Source: Gigaspora margarita (lineage: Eukaryota > Glomeromycota > Glomeromycetes > Diversisporales > Gigasporaceae). From it: a DNA stretch of 64,000 nt. The translations under genes and the position numbers were made by a program. The notes below the pieces were generated by a model, which had not been told where the DNA came from, ran no database searches, and saw only the letters and a list, made by a program, of their open reading frames with translations. Position 1 is the stretch's first letter, and each line of letters starts with the position of its first letter. Of the stretch, positions 23,285 to 34,080 are shown piece by piece. The stretch is taken from NCBI GenBank assembly GCA_009809945.1, contig WTPW01002238.1, positions 3,156-67,155 on the forward strand, given 5' to 3'.

Positions 23285-24387
23285 ATGAGTTCGAGTAATT
23301 TGTATTTGAATTATGATAAGCAAATTTATGAGGCGGGAAAAGCTCTAACTGAAATTTTGTACGCAAATCCCACATTGAATTACATTGATTTGAGTTCAAA
23401 ATATTTATGCAATGGGGCAGGACAAGGAATAGCTATGGCTCTATGTAATAATAATACACTGACTAATTTAAATTTAGGATATAATTCTCTGAGTGACGAA
23501 GCAGGAATAGCACTAGCTATGGCTCTGACTAAGAACGTTACTCTTATGTGCCTAAATTTAAAAAAAAATCGACTAGGCAATAAAGCTGGAACAGTACTAG
23601 CTGAAGCATTATGCAAAAATATATCCTTAACAAATTTATGTTTAAGTGGTAATAACTTGGGTGAATTGGCAATAAAAGCACTTTCTAAAGCTTTATACAA
23701 TAATTTAACTTTAACTAATTTAGATTTAAGCGATATTAGACTAAATGGATCAGCAATAAAAGTGTTGGCTGAAGCTTTATCCAAAAATACTACGTTAACT
23801 AATTTAGATTTAAGTCTGAATCGGCTAGGTGAATTAGAAGGAAAATCACTGGCAGAAGCCTTATGCAAAAATACTACGTTAACTAATTTAGATTTAAGTC
23901 TGAATCGGCTAGGTGAATTAGCAGGAAAATCACTGGCAGAACCTTATGCAAAAATACAACGTTAACTAATTTGGATTTAAATTCGAATAAGTTTGGTGAA
24001 TCAGCGGGAAAAGCACTAGCTGAAGCATTATGTAAAAATACTTCGTTAACTAATTTAGATTTAAGTGAAAATAAGTTGGGTGAATCAGCAGGAAAAGCTT
24101 TGGCTGAAGCTTTATGCAATAATACTACGTTAACCAATTTAGATTTAAGATATAATAAGTTGGGTGAATCAGCAGGAAAAGCATTGGCTGAAGCTTTATG
24201 TATAAACACTACGTTAACTAATTTGAATTTATATAGTAATGAGTTGGGTGAATCAGCAGGGAAAGCACTTGTGGAGGCTTTATACAAAAATACTACGTTA
24301 ACTAATTTAAATTTACGTTATAATAAGTTGGGTGAATCAGCAGGAAAAGCACTTGCTGAAATATCAAGCAAAAATACTTCTTATTAA
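23285..24387 (+). CDS. Leucine-rich repeat protein (ribonuclease-inhibitor type), one frameshift
   Basis: About 12 LRR units of 28 residues with the RI-type consensus (for example NTTLTNLDLSLNRLGELAGK followed by LAEALCK). The frame shifts by one lost G near 23941 and resumes at once, so 23285-23965 and 23971-24387 were one gene. Two units at about 23775-23940 are nearly identical, a recent 84-bp duplication. An open stretch just upstream (about 23236-23284) precedes an ATG at 23285, and the gene begins only about 300 bp after the kinase exons, in the same direction. A spliced kinase-LRR fusion is possible, but I could not find a phase-consistent junction. RI-type LRRs bind proteins; in this lineage a recognition role is only a guess. 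Confidence 0.75.
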
Positions 24388-24704
24388 TTTTGTAATTTAA
24401 ATTTGTCATCGGAATTAAGATAATAATAACTTAAATTTACTTATACACATTCATTATCAATTTTAAATAAATCCTGCCCTTAAATTTAAAATAATTTTTA
24501 AAATTTCATATTTAAAATAGGTGGATTTGAATTAGCATCAGTCATCACAATTTAAATGACCTTTTTGTTAATCATTAAATAATGTCTATAGGTTGAAAGT
24601 CTCTATACAGGTCCTTTTGATTAATATTAAAACATAAGATCTTTGATGATCGGAATGATTAACTGAATATACTGCTTAATCCTCACATGATTAATCTTAT
24701 ATAT
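24388..24704. other. No gene seen
   Basis: AT-rich spacer after the LRR gene; nothing recognisable. Confidence 0.5.
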
Positions 24705-25495
24705 GTTGGAGGTGAATTCCAAATTCTGTGGATTTGGTATCCACTTAAGCGGATTCGAATCCAGAAACAACATAGTCAATTTTAGATCTTAAAAAACAAA
24801 ATCATATAAACATTCCGATATTAATAATCATAAATCGGTAGTATTATTAATAATTGTACATGCTGTATTTAGCAAATAACAACACAAGAATATTATTTTA
24901 TTTCAAACCAAGTTTTAACGAACTAGTTAATAAATTTTTGAAAAAATTCACTTGTTAGATGTAAAATTTATTTCACTATCTTGTTATTATGGTAGATGTA
25001 TTACATGATTTACCTGATAAAAATCTGCATTAGATTTAAGATTATTTTAGTTATGAGAGCTGACTGTTATTAAAATGAAATAAGCTAAATTATAGGTACT
25101 ATTTTCTTTTTTAATTGTCTTATGATGCATTTATAAAGTCTGTAAAAGCGTTTTTCACCATGCCGAAGCATCTTAGATGTGAAATCTCCTAATCGTTTTT
25201 TCATCATAAAAATAATTAGTGCACGAGGAGCTACAAGAATACAGTCTATTTCTACTATAATCGGCACAAATGAATGCAAAGATAATTCTTGTAAATGTAG
25301 ACGTTCTGATTTTGTGCATAATTTTATGGATAATAGCGATAATGCATGCTTTTAGTTATAAAGTTATGTGCCTTTTATAATTGCGTGTAATTTTTAAAAT
25401 TCTATTTCCACTTAAGTCGATTTGAGATCTGAAATCGATTCGGAATCTATTTAAGTGGATTCCGAATCTATAGAATTCGAAATCCATCTACAGCA
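24705..25495. mobile_element. Possible 0.8-kb TIR element with GGATTCSGAATCCACTTAA-type ends
   Basis: The left end (GTGAATTCCAAATTCTGTGG then TATCCACTTAAG) is an imperfect inverted match of the right end (TTAAGTGGATTCCGAATCTA then GAATTCGAAATCC). The ends are not sharply defined and no target duplication is visible. A 64-codon minus-strand frame inside (25085-25279) has no recognisable domain. Confidence 0.4.
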
Positions 25496-25499
25496 TCAT

Positions 25500-26180
25500 T
25501 ATGTGAAGATGGGTAATACGATTAAACGTGATTTGCTTGCTTTTTCTATATCTGCTTATGAATCCGCATAATTAAATTATATTGTATTAATTGTATTGCT
25601 TTTCTTGACTGATCATGAGATGCATAGTATTTATGAATTGTTTATAAATCACTTATAAATCACTATGTTATCACTTAATAATTTTAATAATTGCAACATT
25701 TCTATCAAAAATTTTCGCCCATATCTGATCTTGATATAACTGTTATGATTTGGAGTTAAATTATTTGAAATGTAGCATTTGTAAATTCATTAATCTATTC
25801 ATAGGAATATTTTTGCGATGAATGCATTATTTTTAAGGCGATGTGAATTTCATTTTTATTACTAAAAAAATATAAATTTTTTTAAAAATTTAAACTTTAT
25901 TACACCGACTTTTTGAGCTTCTAAGTAAAAATTTTATCTCCCAAATTTCACATTTAAAATAAACAATCTATTCTAATTTAAGGACAATCCTATCATAAAC
26001 TTTGACATTAATTACTTCTTATAAACTTTTGATAAGGGACATAAATGAAAATTATTTATAAAAAGGAAATAAAATACATTCAAAACATTTAAAAATATAA
26101 TTTTATATGCAAAAAATAAAGCATAATATATAAAATTATGATAATGAATTAATAATTTATCGATATGCTGGTAGGTATAT
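25500..26180. other. No gene seen; 3' flank of the secreted peptide gene
   Basis: AT-rich, no open frame of note. Confidence 0.5.
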
Positions 26181-26182
26181 GT

Positions 26183-26470
26183 TTATTGCGAATTTGTAGG
26201 ATTAGCACAATTGCTGTAACAATCGTTTTGTATATAATATTTGTACTGGCCGTTATTGTACTCTGCCTTTGATATGCATGGTTTATAACAAGGGTCTGAA
26301 TTATAGTCATCTACCACCTTATCTTGAGTATCTTGAGGATCTTGAGCGTTTGCTGTATATTATCGTTGAACCGTGTTAGCAGTATATAACAAAAAATAGT
26401 CAACAGATATCTTCTTACCGTAGATGCTCAAAAAGATTGTAACGAATGCAACGATATTTGATAATTTCAT
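26183..26470 (-). CDS. Small secreted peptide, 73 aa, twin CX3C (candidate effector)
   Basis: Two exons on the minus strand: 26470-26419 and 26352-26183, joined over a 66-bp intron (GTAAGA...ATACAG). The exons join in phase 1 to give a clean 73-residue frame ending in TAA. The N-terminus MKLSNIVAFVTIFLSIYANA is a textbook signal peptide, with likely cleavage after ANA, leaving about 53 residues. The mature part starts with an acidic Gln/Asp stretch (QDPQDTQDK) and has four cysteines in the pattern CYKPC-x18-CYSNC, that is C39, C43, C62 and C66. Twin CX3C with a short linker is the disulfide pattern of helical hairpin peptides (alpha-hairpinins) and, in another setting, of small mitochondrial chaperones; the signal peptide favours the secreted kind. 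Arbuscular mycorrhizal fungi secrete many such small proteins. The exact function is unknown. Confidence 0.8.
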
Positions 26471-26479
26471 TTTAAAAAT

Positions 26480-28000
26480 TGATTATTGATAAAGTTGTAT
26501 TAAAATAAATCAGATAGTTTAATTTGCAAGAATATTCCTGGAACATACTAATATAAAAGGTTTATATGTATTTTTTTTTTTTTTATTCATCATGTGCAGA
26601 ACATAATGATTAGAATTGTCATGCATCATAGAACACAAGTGAAATGAATCATTAATACAATCTATATTTGGTGGTATTAAGCTAAAATTATGCTGTGCTG
26701 AACCAATTAAGTGGCTGTAAATTATGTGATGCAAATTTATATTGCATAAGCATGAAATAGCGCTCGTGGACATTATTCCGAAAATTGGATCCTGTATGCA
26801 TGTTTTGAATTACACTCTCATTGCTGCATTATAGAAAGTTTTTGATATAGTAAAAATTTGAATGAGTGAAGAATTTTGAATTATAGATTCATTAAACTTT
26901 AACCCAAGTATTTATATTACTCCTTCGATATAAACTGTAGTAAAGATTTTTCGCATTCTAACAACTTCATGACTATAAGAGTGAAGTATAACACGATTTA
27001 TTGAGTCAACACTTATTTAAAAAAAAAAAATACAAACATACAACAATGAATGCATCGTAATGCACAAGCTAAATTAATAACAGATAAATAGCATAGAGAA
27101 TTTTATTGTGATTGATTATACGATATCGGTATTGATCCTTCAAAGATTATTAAATTACCAAGATATTGTAATAAAAATAATTTTTTTTTCGATGCATATA
27201 CATAAACTATGAGTACAAATAACAACTAAAAATATTCGAGCATCTGTTTTTATTGTGACTATGACAATGTTACTAAAATTTCATATGCCATTGTCCAAAT
27301 ATCGAATTTAAGATGAGAATTTTTTTTGTTGCATAATTTAAATACATACAATTACAAATTAAATAAATTTTTGTTTAACATTTTAAATAGTGTAATTTAA
27401 ACAAATTACAAACTAAACATAATGTTTGATAATGCGCAAAGGTAGCTCTCGTATAACTTCTGAGTTACTTTAGCACTTATTAGAGCAGAAAGTATAGTTT
27501 TGCGAGTGACACTTTAATAAGATTTATGATGAGATGATCAATTTTAGTAAAGTTACACACAGTCATTGAACAGAATGTATTGTTATGTACATCATTAATA
27601 TATTTGTTAGTGTGTATATGATAACCCACTATCATTAATTCCGAATCCATTCATCTCGCATAATCTATGCTTGTAACCTGAGCTAATTCGACCAAAGCCT
27701 CTCCTACGGTTACAACAACGTACAAGCCAATTAATATTAACAATGGTTAATATCATGAGAGATGATCAGCCATCACAATGAAGTTCATTTATGCACAGAT
27801 AAATTAATGATAATTTTGGTAAATTTACACAAAATGCAGTGCTCAAAATTAATCATAAAAATAAACATTGAACTGAATGCATTGTTATGTGTAAGTTATG
27901 CAAATAATAGATTTGTTAAAGATAAATGCTACATATATTATGCAAATGGAAGATCAATTTAAATGATGACAAGGGAAAATAAGACTTTATTTATATAAAA
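26480..28000. other. No recognisable gene
   Basis: AT-rich. A T-run lies at 26571-26584. Fragments near 27520-27600 and 27830-27900 share words such as CATTGAACAGAATG against CATTGAACTGAATG, which suggests old local duplication. Short frames look like chance. Confidence 0.45.
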
Positions 28001-28298
28001 TTTTATATTATATGAAGCACATTATCTCTTGGCACCGCTCATTTATGCTCAGTGTTCGAGATTAAGATATTATTCTTATGAAAACAAATTCAATTTTGTA
28101 CATTGGCTTTACTATGCTAAACCAATTAATCAGCTGCAATATAAAATTTATATTATATGAAGCACATTATCTCTTGGCATCACTCATTTATGCTCAGTGT
28201 TCAAGTTTAATGTTCTCCAAGAAATTATTCTCATGAAAACAAATTCAATTTTGTACATTGGCTTTACTATGCTAAACCAATTAATCAGCTGCAATATA
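28001..28298 (+). repeat. Tandem duplication, two units of about 145-155 bp
   Basis: Both units contain TATATGAAGCACATTATCTC, CATTTATGCTCAGTGTTC and CATTGGCTTTACTATGCTAA. Copy 1 is about 28001-28143 and copy 2 about 28144-28298, with one insertion-like difference in the middle. Non-coding. Confidence 0.8.
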
Positions 28299-28583
28299 TT
28301 AATAATTAATGTCCTGCAATATCTAAATGAAGAATAGTAACTAATCATCGTTTTCATTTCCTCCATTATCCCCCTTGATCATTTTTTCGACAGGTAATTC
28401 ACTAGACATTGCATAAAGTTAGCATTTTTATTAGTGTGATGTCAAGTAAATGGGAAATAACTATCGGTGAAATTAGATGCAATGCAACTGTAATTAATTT
28501 ACGCAACACGATGATTTAAATTTTATATAAACCTGTTAAGATTTTTTTAGTAAGCTAAAAATTGAAATAGAAATAATTTGACA

Positions 28584-29163
28584 ATGAATAGACAAACTTT
28601 TAATTTACTTTTGACCGTTTTTTTTTCTTATTTGTTAACATCGATTATTACCGTTCATTCCTATGACTGTAACAACAACGGCAACCTGTAATACAACTCC
28701 TACTCCTACTCTTGATTGCCCCCCAAATAAAAATGAGCAAAAAAATTATCAAAAAAGACATAATCTAAAACCGCACAAAAGTAAAGAATCAGGCCATCGA
28801 TATAATTTAAAATCGCATGAAATTGAAGAAATGGAGAATCGATATAATCCAAAACTGCACAAAAGTAAAGAATCAGGCCATCGATATAATTTAAAATCGC
28901 ATGAAATTGAAGAAATGAAGGATCGATATAATCCAAAACTGCACAAAAGTAAAGAATCGGGCCATCATTACAAACCAAAACCGCATAAAAGTAAGGAAAC
29001 GGCCACTTGTACCCTTACAGAAACTGTATGCACTTGCGAACCTCACGGTGGTCCATGTACATTGGAAGATTTTGTTTCTGTATGTTGCCCATTCGCACCC
29101 GGTGCTTATGGATGTTTTTTTGCTGATTCGCCATACCCATATCCAACAGGGACTTGCATTTAA
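28584..29163 (+). CDS. Secreted-type protein with internal repeats and Cys-rich tail
   Basis: The frame 28663-29163 (166 codons) has three parts. The N-terminus is Thr-rich (TVTTTATCNTTPTPTLDC). The middle has about two and a half near-identical 29-residue repeats (unit core HKSKESGHRYNLKSHEIEE). The C-terminus is cysteine-rich (TVCTCEPHGGPC, VCCPFAPGAYGC, and CI at the end). Upstream at 28584 an ATG opens a hydrophobic leader, MNRQTFNLLLTVFFSYLLTS, in another frame. One base in excess between about 28640 and 28663 would explain why leader and body are out of register. I therefore read the whole as a secreted protein with a frameshift or assembly error; a spliced leader is not supported, because no AG acceptor lies between them. 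Repeat-bearing secreted proteins are a known class of fungal effectors. A single Lys-Arg pair (QKRHN) could be a kexin site. Confidence 0.6.
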
Positions 29164-29690
29164 TTAATTTATCAACGCCAGACAAAAGTGGCGTTTTAGG
29201 TTTTAAATTTAAAGAATTTAAAGAAACTGATTATGGTTAACATAAATAATGTAATTTTTTTTTAAATAGTAAATTAATTTTGTTATTTGCAAATCTATTT
29301 CATTTTTAATCAAGAACCAATCTCTTAATACATTATTACTTAACTATTATTATAGAAATAAATAAAATGGCATGAATTGAAAATCTCTAACTATTTATAT
29401 TAATTTAATGTTCTTATCACGATTCCAATATTAAATAATTTTTGAAAACACAATAGTTTTCATTAATTTTAATGCCTGATTATTAGAATTAATCAACGAT
29501 TTTATTAAGTCTGTTTTCAATTAATAAAGTCTTTTAAAAATTATAAATAATTTACTTACACTATTAATACTTTTTATAATTATTTAATCTGATGCGGTTA
29601 AAAAAAAAAACAAGATTAGACAAATCCTAACTTTAAATCGGGCTCATCTTAAAATTTGGAAAGCTATATAGCTGTGCGACATCATCGCGT
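29164..29690. other. No gene seen
   Basis: 3' flank of the secreted repeat protein, AT-rich; only chance frames. Confidence 0.5.
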
Positions 29691-29695
29691 AATGC

Positions 29696-29936
29696 CTGAA
29701 ACTAAGACCCTAGCGTCACCAACTTAAACAATTTTTCGCAATTTTTTTTTAATACCAAAATTTCTCAAGGAAAACATTTGTTAGTACGCAGTAAGCAGTT
29801 TCATAGATAAAATGAACGATTTTTTTTTTGGTTTGATTTTTTGCGTTTATTCGCGTTACACCTGATCTCGAAATCTTATTGGCTTGCGAAATAGTAGCGA
29901 AATTTTTTAGCATGGTGATGCTAGGGTGGTTTCCAG
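29696..29936. mobile_element. 241-bp miniature TIR element
   Basis: Left end CTGAAACTAAGACCCTAGCG then TCACCA, right end the complement of CTGGAAACCACCCTAGCATC then ACCA. The TIR core ACCCTAGCRTCACCA is clear. No sure target duplication, so the superfamily is unknown. Confidence 0.6.
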
Positions 29937-30075
29937 AAACGGGATATTTAAACAAGAATTTAAAATAAAATTTAATAAAGACAAGTAGCTGTAATATGCA
30001 TTATTATTTATATTTTAACGTTAAAATTTTTTAATATAAAACAAGGAAATCAATTCATCTTCATCATGTTTCACA

Positions 30076-30444
30076 GGACTCATTTTAGAATTCATATATT
30101 CACTTTTATTGATAAAAATAAACCAATTTCGGTCAGATTTGGTTATGTCGTAATCATGATATCGCTAGTGCTACTTTTGCTACAGTACTACTAAAATCCT
30201 CTGGCTCTACAGATTGTCGATCTAACTAAATCGAAAATAGTAGTAAAATCAAAAATCAAATTACAATATTAGCACTACGATAAATAACCACTTTAGAAAA
30301 ATTGAACGCTATTTTCAATTTGATTAGATCGATGATTTGCATAATGTTTTTGTTTTGAGTCCCATGCGTCCGTAAATACAACATAGAATATTCACTTTAC
30401 GTTCGTCATATTTGTGGAAATATATGAATTCTAAAATAAGTCCC
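30076..30444. mobile_element. About 368-bp miniature TIR element
   Basis: Left GGACTCATTTTAGAATTCAT, right the complement of GGGACTTATTTTAGAATTCA. The arms continue into ATAT. The interior has two similar TCGATCTAACTAAATCG-like stretches in inverted order. The target duplication is not resolved. Confidence 0.6.
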
Positions 30445-30589
30445 GCAAAATAAGGGGGTTTAAATTTAAAAAAAAAATAGCGTATTTCTGAAATAAATAA
30501 GAGTTTAAAAAATCATATTTGTGTATCAAAATTTTGAAATGGGAAAATGAAATGAGAGTGTTTAGAGACTCCCATTTAAATATTAAAAC

Positions 30590-31380
30590 CTTTGCTCAAA
30601 TTACTTACTGTTCAAAAAACTTACATAATGAACCTTTACTCAAATTACTTATTAACCCTTTGCTCAAATTATTTTTTTATATAACTTATTGAACCTTAAC
30701 TCAAATTACTTATTGAATCTTCGTTTAAATCACTTTACTGAATCTTTCTCAACTTACTTATTAAACCTTTGCTTAAATTATTTTTTTTATATATAACTTG
30801 TTTAATCTTTGATCTAATTATTAATTAAACCTTCGCTTAAATTATTTTTCTATAAAATTTACTAAAACTTTGTTCATATTACTTACTAAACCTTTGCTCA
30901 AATTACTTATTAAACCTTTGTTCAAATTATTCTTTTTACATAACTTACTAAACCTTCACTTAAATTATTTTTATATTACTTATTAAGGTTATTCTTTTTA
31001 CATAACTTACTAAACCTTCGCTTAAACTAGGTAAATGCACAGCATTGTATGTCCGGAGCCAATATTTATATATATTATATATTTAACATCAATACAGCAA
31101 TATAACAGATAAGCTGATTACGTATCTGTTATTGTTTTTATCGATCAGTTGAATGTGAATTGGTTGTATATCACATGATGCGGCCGGACAGACAAACATT
31201 TGTTGATCAACCCTTTTCGTAAAAATAGAGAGTCCTCCGCTTCGCTCCAGACTAATTATTTTTTATATTACTTATAAAACTTTCGCTTAAATTATTTTTT
31301 ATATAACTTATTAAACTTTCGTATAGATTTTTTTTTTTATATAGCTTAACAAATATTACTTAAGCTATCTTATATATTAA
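30590..31380 (+). repeat. Minisatellite with TTACTTATTAAACCTTTGCTCAAA unit
   Basis: Degenerate units of about 24-64 bp, built from AAACCTTTGCTCAAATTA and ATTATTTTTTATATAACTTA, run from about 30590 to 31025 and resume at 31258-31345. The gap is filled by the element at 31053-31253. No coding potential. Confidence 0.75.
31053..31253. mobile_element. Possible 200-bp TIR element inside the minisatellite
   Basis: Ends TGTCCGGAGCC and the complement of GTCTGGAGCGAAG with TA outside both. The subterminal text GGCCGGACAGACAAACATTT is like 2660-2700. It interrupts the repeat array and is probably an insertion. Confidence 0.4.
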
Positions 31381-31389
31381 TATGACTCC

Positions 31390-34080
31390 AAAGACAATTT
31401 CAAGCCAACTATTTTAATTAAGCAAAAGAACTTGAAAAAAAATCGGGAGATTTAATTGTCCTTTCACGTATAGTAAGATATCGAACCAGTTCTATGTCTT
31501 GTATTAATTCCAATAGATGTCAATTTCTTTATCCAGAACTTTAGCTATAGCCTTATTCGTGCTAGTTGAGTATTCATTCATAAGTGCCTTTAAAAGATTA
31601 TTTATTTGTTTAATTTGGCGTTGTCGATGTAAAATTTTAGGCATGTTAAACATAAACGATATTAAAACAGTATTGAATAAAAATAAATTTATTTATAATG
31701 AAGATTATATAAATAAGTGTATTCGAATTTTAATTAAAAAATAAATAAGATTTGTACATCTCTTATTTGATAATAAATACGTATTCCATCAAAATTTGTT
31801 TTTAAGAATTTAGATTCTGAAACTCTTAATATGGCAAAGTTGAAGTTATTGTAAATCACAAGACTAACGGAACTTTTAAAAAAATTACGCAGGTCGTCGA
31901 TCCAATTAAATCAAAAAGAACGATAACTCATGTAAGACGAATCAGTGCCCAATTTTTTTCTTATTTTATTACTTTACTGTTATTGTCAAAAATAAAAAGG
32001 CAATATTTACTTTAAAGAATTGAAAGCCCTACATCTTTTTTTTTTCTATAAATGTAACATGAAATCGAAAAAAACTTTGGGGAAAATATTAGAACTTTAC
32101 GAATGTACAAGTACAAATACAATTCAAATGCTATATAAAAATGTTGGAATAAACAATTTCCTTTTTGGATAAAATGGACAATATGGCTCACCAAAAAAAT
32201 CAATTTTAAATAAATTTAGAAATAACCCGAAATAAACATAAAATAAATGTTAATGTCCATTTTACATTATTAAATACTTATTATAAAGCATACGACCAAA
32301 TTTATTAGCGAAAATAAATAAATTAACGTTAATAATGTATTTCTTTATTAAATTGCTTCATTTACAAAATATAATATTTATATCAATTGAAAGAAAAATA
32401 CATCACTTAGATTATCTTAGGTTTTATTGAAACTATTGTATGCTAAAATTAATCTCTCTTTTAAATTAAAATGCATGACTGTCGTCTTGAGACATATTTA
32501 GTGAGTGAGAAATTTATGTTCGACAATATCTTTTTTTTTTCGTGTCGTTACATCAAAGCAAGAAATAACGATACCGGTATATTATGTAGCGAATATGTGA
32601 TATCAACCTGTGACAATTGGGGATTCAAAATTAACAAATATTAATAAATAAGATTTTTCAAATAACATTTTTTCTATGTTGAACTATAAACCGGAAAAAT
32701 TAAATAGAATTTCTCAATTTTAATTTTTAAACTTTCAATAGTAGATTTTTGCTACTGTAAAATATAATAAAATGTTGCTTAAATATTCAACTCTTGTTTA
32801 TTCGGTTTTAGAATTCAGAATCCAATATAGTGAAAACCAAACCTCATTAAGTCAAAGCAGCCTATTTAAAATCTCATCTCTTTATATAGTGAATTAATAA
32901 AATTCCAATTCAATGAAATTTTTAAAAAATTTTACGATGCGATCTCTAATCCATTTTCCTATTTAATCGCATCTCTATTTTTTATTGTATAATGTAGATT
33001 CAAAACACATAATACAATGGCTATATAATGCGTATTCTTAATTTTAAAGAAATTCCTTTCATTTAAAACGTATGATACGTCGCTAAAATGATAAAATGAA
33101 TGTTTATAAGGCAGACGTCTCTAGTTTGTATGCTTTGTAATTTCACATACCGTTCGTACTAGTTCTTCAATGTCGAAGTTCTTCATATAACTAAATTATG
33201 TTATACCTCTCTCTGGTAAGATGAGGATTAAAATTCAGATTTGCAGGGGTCATTTGAATTTTTACGATTCCGAATCAACTTGTGTTGCAATAGAACTCTA
33301 AATTGACTCGGTTGATTAGAGAATTTAAATTCCACTTATCATAATGAGTGGATTTAAAATTAACTTAAAATCAAATCATTATCAAATAATTTTATAAAAA
33401 AAACGTAACAGAAATTGAAATTTCATTCGTCTAATCGATCTATACGGTAAAAAACCGAGGTACAAGAATATTCATTTTTATCTCGCAATGAGTCTGAAAA
33501 GCTTGCTAAATTTCTCGATTGCAAATTTGTTAATCGACGTTGTAAACCATTGTTTTATTACACAAGAATCTTATGATTTTTGTATAAGGTTCAAGATCAA
33601 TTTATTAAATCATTTGGAATTGTTAATAACTTACGAAATCTTGTTATGTTTTATTGACAGATATAAGGCATATTTTATAGTTTATCAAGATGTTTAAAAC
33701 ATATTGGTTTTTCAAAACCATTAGATATAGTATGTGGCTTAAATTAAAACTTAAATGAAAAACTAGGATCTTGAGTTGTTTAAAGGGAGTTAGGAACAAG
33801 TATACTAAATTGTCTATTCTCTCATCTAAGATACAATAGATTAGTGTTAGTTAGTTACATAATTTCATAGTTAAAATTGATTTTATGGTAAAAATCGCTA
33901 CCATTTATTCATGTGTTGGCTTTGTAGAAATTCTAAAATTACTTAAAATTCTATCTAGTATGTAACCCATCATGTTGCTCCATGACTTCATTTTAGAACT
34001 AGTGCGATAAGTGCCGCATTTGTGCCACCTATCTTATTTAGTGTTTTTTAATTATTAGAGAGCTACTATAAACAATTCCA
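31390..34080. other. No recognisable gene (2.7 kb)
   Basis: AT-rich. Frames at 31517-31744 and 33488-33697 (both plus) are short and hydrophobic, with no domain. No TIR or repeat structure was clear to me. Confidence 0.45.

Noticed and set aside
23380-24287. Minus-strand frames opposite the LRR array
   Set aside because: Antisense shadows of the 84-bp repeat; no independent evidence.
24745-24765. GGATTCGAATCC resembles a tRNA T-arm
   Set aside because: No acceptor stem, anticodon arm or D-arm around it; it belongs to a TIR-like palindrome.
27600-27760. Minus-strand peptide frame with CCNRRRGFGR
   Set aside because: Short, no signal peptide or intron join; probably chance.
29640-29700. GCGACATCATCGCG like GCGACGTTGTCACG at 18155
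   Set aside because: Similarity too short to call a family; may be part of decayed elements.
30590-31020. CRISPR-like direct repeats
   Set aside because: Irregular units without unique spacers in a eukaryotic context; it is a minisatellite.
31517-31744. 75-codon frame with hydrophobic start that looks like a signal peptide
   Set aside because: Interior is Ile/Lys/Asn-rich and featureless; no intron or cysteine pattern. Could be a gene but not supportable.
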